Below, one piece after another: positions 59,418-64,000 of a stretch of DNA of 64,000 nt. The stretch is from Chelonoidis abingdonii (taxonomy: Eukaryota; Chordata; Testudines; Testudinidae): contig NC_133770.1 in NCBI RefSeq assembly GCF_003597395.2, positions 33,979,486 to 34,043,485 on the forward strand. The letters are read 5' to 3'. The stretch's first letter is position 1, and the number at the start of each line of letters is the position of its first letter. Below the pieces are notes generated by a model that saw only the letters and a program-made list of their open reading frames with translations, had not been told where the DNA came from and ran no database searches. Position numbers and translations under genes: made by a program.

Positions 59418-61943
59418 TGAAATGAGAGAGCTGGAGAATTCTGCTGAGATCCTTTACCAAACTCTCTTTTCATTACTGCACCAAATTTACATGAGCATGT
59501 AAGGTGAAGGAAAACTGATCTACCTGCAGACTGATTTATTCAACTGCTGGACAGGCACTAAAGTGGACAAACCTATTAACAGAGTTTCCCCTTCAGGTGC
59601 CTGAGAACTGGCTTTGATAACAGGGCTCATGTGGGCCTGTTGCGGATTATCAGCACAGTTGCAAATTTGAAGTTAGTAACTTTGCACATGCTCTAACAAT
59701 AAAAAGGCTACATTTGGGGAAAATCAATAGGAAGGAGCATTGCAATTCCCTAGCCCACTACAAGCGACAATGGAAAGGCTCACCTCTCTTCCCTGGCTGG
59801 CCAATCTTTCTCCCTCCAAGCCTTCTAGTTGCTCCACCTCTCTTTAAGCAAACCCCTCAACGCCTCTGAAGACCTTAAAGGAAGGTGGAACCTAGACAGT
59901 GCTGATCTCCAGTGATGAGCTTCTAGCAGCAGCTGCCACATCCTCATCTCCAGCTGCACGTGTGGCCGCCTGTTCTACTTTCCAAATCACACTTGTCTGG
60001 GGTGACTGGTAGACAGGTACATCTGTCACAAGCTCTTGGAAGTTACCAGTTCTGTTATTTTCCAGCTCTTCCTTGAGCCCTGTGACTTTCCTTTTTTTAT
60101 ACCAGAATTGAAGTGTTGCTCTCATGAGGAGATGCTACCACATGTCCCCTATCAAAGCTTCTTAGCTTATACCTTCACACATGAGTACCAAAGAATTCCA
60201 GTTCGTTACAAACTCCTGAAGGATATTTCAGATCCTGGCTCTGTAATGTTTAGGGAATAGCTGCTATAATCACTCCTAAACCTGAAATTGTCTCAGTAGC
60301 ATTAGCCTTACAGGTATCCTCACTGTTTTCCGGAGCTGGATCTCTCACAACCAGCCCACCACACCTATTACTGTTATTAAATCGAGAGTAAAGTAAGCTT
60401 GTCCCAGAGGAATGTTGAGGTTCATAGTCTGTGATTAACCAGATACCTTAATTTATGCTTGCCTACTTCCAAACTGTGCCTGCTTCTAAATTCTGGGCCT
60501 ACAGGCTTTTGTATGGGGGACAGGAGGAGAAGCAGATACCATCAAAACGGTTTATTGACTTGATTCATTAAAACCAGCAGCTGCCACAAAGAAACAGTTT
60601 CCTCAAGAGCCACTAGCCAAACAGCATCCTCTTTCAAGCAAGCCTGATAGAAAGCTGAGATAAACCTTTGCTTTAAATGTGTCACTCTTACCCTAAGTTG
60701 GCTTCCTTTTTACAAGCATCTCTTCATGTGTGCTGTTGTGGGTGGACAGGAAGGAGACTAGGGAGAGGTGGTTCGCAATACATGCAATGCTGATTATAAC
60801 TTGACATTTGTTGCACATTCCTCTTTTCCCAGTATGCTCTGGCACAAGTACTTAGCCACTCAGGACTAAGGGTTATGATTTAACAGAGCTTTTCTGTGTC
60901 TTCCTCAGCCTTATTTTGCAACTTAATTCCCGAGATAAGAATCAGGAGCACAGTGCACAAAGCTCAGTGTATCCACAGATGTAACATTTCCCCCCCTCAG
61001 CTATCCAAGTGTGAAAGCAGGACTGACTGTTCATTTATTTTCACCAAAAATAAAAACATCCTCAGAACTGGTCCTTTTAAAGCTTTCTGACGTCAAGTGA
61101 ACAATCTCTGTAGGTATCCTTTATTGAAATTACCTAGCATTCTTACTTACAAAAATGAATAACTAAATCCTGATAACTTTTAAAAACAAACTAATTTACT
61201 GGATTTGCTTTGATCAAATCTACTGCTTCTTACTGCAAGACTGGACTGGTGATGGCCTTGAAGCATGAGATCTGTGTTGGAATAAAAGCATATGCAATGA
61301 TTATGCAGGATCACTTTTAGTTTATTACAAATCCTAAGTATAGTAGGAGAAGAAAGATAGTGAGTTAAATACAGCTCCTCTTGCTTTTGAAGGCACCAAA
61401 GAACTAAGGTATTTTATAATTTTATAACATGCAGTAAAAATAGGCTCAGTTTTTGTAGTACAGTATATTAATTATATTATATATTATGTTTTATTTATTT
61501 TATTTTAATTTAATTTAATTTTTCTATTATATCTGTGCTACCTACTTCTATGCTATTTGGTATTCAATTATATTCCTGCAGCATCACAAAATGCTATTAC
61601 TTGTACATCACAGGCTATAGCAAGCATGAGCTGGAGCTTTTCTTTAGGCAACTTGCATCACCTGGATTTTGTTGCTTTCGAGGATCTTCACACTATACAG
61701 TAGTCTCTCTACAAGCCTTCACTTGGCTGAAGTAAGCTCCTGAAAGATGTGCACAGAATGACTCCATATGAGACCAGCTTATCACATCTTCAGCCAGTTC
61801 AGTCAGAGGGAATTTTATTTTATCTCACCCACCACAGATGCTGCCTATATTCCATGATGGTCCCTGTTCAAGTTTCATTTCTGGTAATCTGTAGGACACA
61901 TTCAATGACTGCAGGGAAGATTTCTCTAATGTGTTATCCCTTC
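59418..61943. other. Stretch without a recognised gene
   Basis: Unique sequence with no recognised coding. An A/T-only low-complexity run lies near 61460-61525. Confidence 0.5.
61462..61525. repeat. AT low-complexity run
   Basis: TATATTATATATTATG followed by TTTA and TTTAA-type steps, almost free of G and C. Simple sequence only. Confidence 0.85.
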
Positions 61944-62181
61944 CAGGGCCAGCTCCAGGCACCAGCGAAGGAAGCAGGTGCCTGGGGCAGCCAATAGAAA
62001 GAAGTAGCACTCCGTCCGTTGCTGGGGCAGCAAGTCTGGGTCTTCAGCGGTAATTCGGTGGCGGGTCCTTCACACCCTCTTTTCACTCGGCGGTGGCACT
62101 TCGGTGGCAGCTCAATCGGTTTTTTACTTTTTTTTCCCTCCTTCGCCGCTTGGGGCGGCAAAAAAGCTGGGAACAGCCCTG
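61944..62181 (+). mobile_element. Non-autonomous hAT element, 238 bp
   Basis: The left end is CAGGGCCAGCTCCAG; the right end read on - is CAGGGCTGTTCCCAG. The 8-bp duplication is ATCCCTTC (61936-61943) and ATTCCTTC (62182-62189), 7 of 8 matching. The interior has GGCGGTGGCACTTCGGTGGC-type short repeats. Non-coding. Confidence 0.88.
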
Positions 62182-62190
62182 ATTCCTTCT

Positions 62191-62262
62191 AGGGTAAAAT
62201 CCTGCCACATTGATGTCAATGGCAAATATTTCCATTGACTTTAATGGGACTGGGATTTCTCC
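62191..62262. repeat. Short inverted-repeat relic
   Basis: AGGGTAAAATCCTGCC on the left faces GGGACTGGGATTTCTCCC on the right, and the centre holds ATTGATGTCAATGG and CCATTGACTTTAATGG. It is a small palindrome with a CATTGACTTCAATG-type core, from memory common across amniotes. Confidence 0.65.
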
Positions 62263-62814
62263 CCTTTTTGTCTGGCTACCATGTAGCTAGGAAAAATCCC
62301 AGCCTACACTCAAAAAGTGGATTTCAGCAGGGCAGATTTAAGGAGACAGATGGCAATATCCTCTTAAAGAGAAAAACTTGGTGGGCCTGGTTCTCCTCTG
62401 CCTTGAACCTTATATGGTCATTTACATCTGAGCAAAGTGAATGTCAAATCTATCTTATCATACTAGTAGATTAGAGTAGAAATCCCAACCCCCGTTCTGC
62501 ACAGATGTAAAAGACTACCCAAGATGCATGATAATGGAGAGGTAGACTCAGCATCTAGATAAGGGGGTTTCCTCTCAAATAAATGAAAAATAGCCTGCTT
62601 AGAGGAGCCACTCCTGATGTTGAGTGATTGGGTGAAGTAGAAATCCTTGCAGTAGATTCTCTCTTTATCAAACACGAGCTACATTCGAATGACTTCATGA
62701 CTGCGATGATTATCCCCCTCATTTGCTGTCCCCTCGTGACTGGTGCATTAATCTCATCCATCTTTGGAAGCAGAGGAAATATGCCAGAATAATAGTAGCA
62801 CTTATGTCGCACTC

Positions 62815-62995
62815 TTCACTCCCAACATGCTTTTAAACATTACGTAATCCTCATACTGGCCTAACTAGTATCCCTATATGACGATTAGGGAAACTGTGAA
62901 ACAGTTATTTGTTCAAGGGAAGAGAAAATCAGTGTCAGAAATTAGGGGTTCCTGGCTCACTAGACTAACCCTCTCTCACCAAAGAGCTCTATTAA
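62815..62995 (-). mobile_element. MIR SINE relic
   Basis: On + one reads AACATTACGTAATCCTCATA, TTAGGGAAACTGTGAAACAG and GAAATTAGGGGTTCCTGGCT, the reverse complement of the MIR core. Diverged; the ends are approximate. Confidence 0.6.
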
Positions 62996-64000
62996 CACAA
63001 GAGAATAAAAAATGCATTGCTTCCAAAAAGCTTAGATTGCTACAGGAGCTTCACTGAAATACACTGAAGACACATTTTCTTTGGAATATTTCCCACACAA
63101 ATAGTATTAGAAATGCCTATTCTGAGGTCCAGCTGGAGATTCAAGATAGCAATACCCAGTGTATTTCTGCTTCAGGCAAAATCCTTCTTTCCTGTCTGCA
63201 CTGCAGACCTATAGCCTCTGGGACTGAAAATCCATTGTGTATAGTAGACTAAGATACACAGAGAGAAGAGAAATCTGCTCTAAAAATCTTCATTTTACCC
63301 CAAGAACACTTGAATTCCACACATCTGGGGCTGAAATCAGGCCTTTATTAGCTTTTTCTGGAGCAGATATATTAATGTAAAAGTGTGTTAATTAATTTGG
63401 GACTGTTTTCTACTCTATGGGAGACTTGGGGTAGCTGGATCAGAGTGTCTATGTGCAGATCTTGCTTCCTGCCCACACACTCTGGCCCACAACATTTGTC
63501 CATGGCTCACATCACAGAGCACTTGCAGACCGCCAACTATGTGGGTTTTGGTGAGCGCAACAGTTGGGCATGTCTTTCCCGCTCCTGTAACATACATGTC
63601 TATGAATGGTAGCTTGAGTTTGCTCTGTGGCATTTAACAGCGATCTATTTTATTGTAAAACAAAAATAATTTAAAAATCTCTGTCTTTTGGAACCAATCA
63701 GATGTTTGGGTCACAGATATTCCGGAATCTGGTTACCCTGTGTCCCAAACAATCCTGTTTTACACACATTTCTGGTTTTTTGGCACACACACACAAAACC
63801 CCAAATGGCTGCCACTTTAATAGAACAAATGAACAGTTGCTACAGGAGTGAGAAAGCAAGTAAAAGTGAGTCAGAGCTGCATTATTGATCACTTCCTGTG
63901 ATAACTCTCAAAATAAACGAGACTCCATTTAAATGACAGTAGTAGTATTCTGCCAATAAAAGTGGCAGTTGAGAATGTGCCTAGGGCGTATATGTATCTG
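62996..64000. other. Stretch without a recognised gene
   Basis: Unique AT-rich sequence. There is a short (CA)n run near 63786. No coding or repeat family was recognised. Confidence 0.5.

Overview
This is a piece of a large vertebrate nuclear genome, almost certainly an amniote and most likely a turtle. The reasons are its repeats: CR1-type LINEs with ATTCTATG- or TTCTTATG-type 3' ends, a tRNA-derived SINE with a CR1-like tail, MIR relics, many hAT and PIF/Harbinger elements with short terminal inverted repeats, solo LTRs, and a foldback retroelement that I remember from turtle genomes (recollection, not a search). I found no host protein-coding gene, exon, tRNA, rRNA, CRISPR array or prokaryotic feature. 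Every coding stretch I recognise belongs to a transposable element and is broken or truncated. The rest is AT-rich unique sequence that could be intergenic or deep intronic.

Layout. 1-10.4 kb: unique sequence with one LINE relic near 7.4 kb. 10.4-17.6 kb: a PIF/Harbinger transposon carrying relics of both its genes, a transposase on + and a Myb/SANT-like protein on -. It has been invaded by a foldback retroelement (12-bp target duplication), a 1,082-bp solo LTR (5-bp duplication), a tRNA-SINE, and a second, internally deleted Harbinger sitting in its 3' end. 17.7-21.4 kb: an L2/L3-like LINE tail, two non-autonomous hAT elements and a 130-bp palindrome. 21.4-29.6 kb: mostly unique. 29.7-32.7 kb: a C/A-rich tandem repeat and a CR1-group LINE bracketed by a diverged direct repeat, then an inverted relative of the 20.6-kb hAT.

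32.7-38.8 kb: unique sequence with one LINE relic. 38.8-40.5 kb: a MITE, a 464-bp near-perfect foldback element with a perfect 13-bp target duplication, and a 637-bp hAT element. 40.5-52.6 kb: MIR relic, TIR elements, a 36-39 bp minisatellite, a CR1 tail and short inverted-repeat relics. 52.6-55.0 kb: a Harbinger-like non-autonomous element split by a 1,282-bp solo LTR (5-bp duplication). 55.0-64.0 kb: MIR copies, a Harbinger MITE, a 124-bp hAT MITE, a 5'-truncated CR1 with an open C-terminal reading frame, and a 238-bp hAT MITE.

The only genes that would have worked together are the two Harbinger genes (DDE transposase plus Myb-like DNA-binding partner), arranged tail to tail with facing poly(A) signals. 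Both are dead here. The interest lies in the nested insertion history, the asymmetric foldback retroelement, and several unexplained palindromes and tandem repeats.
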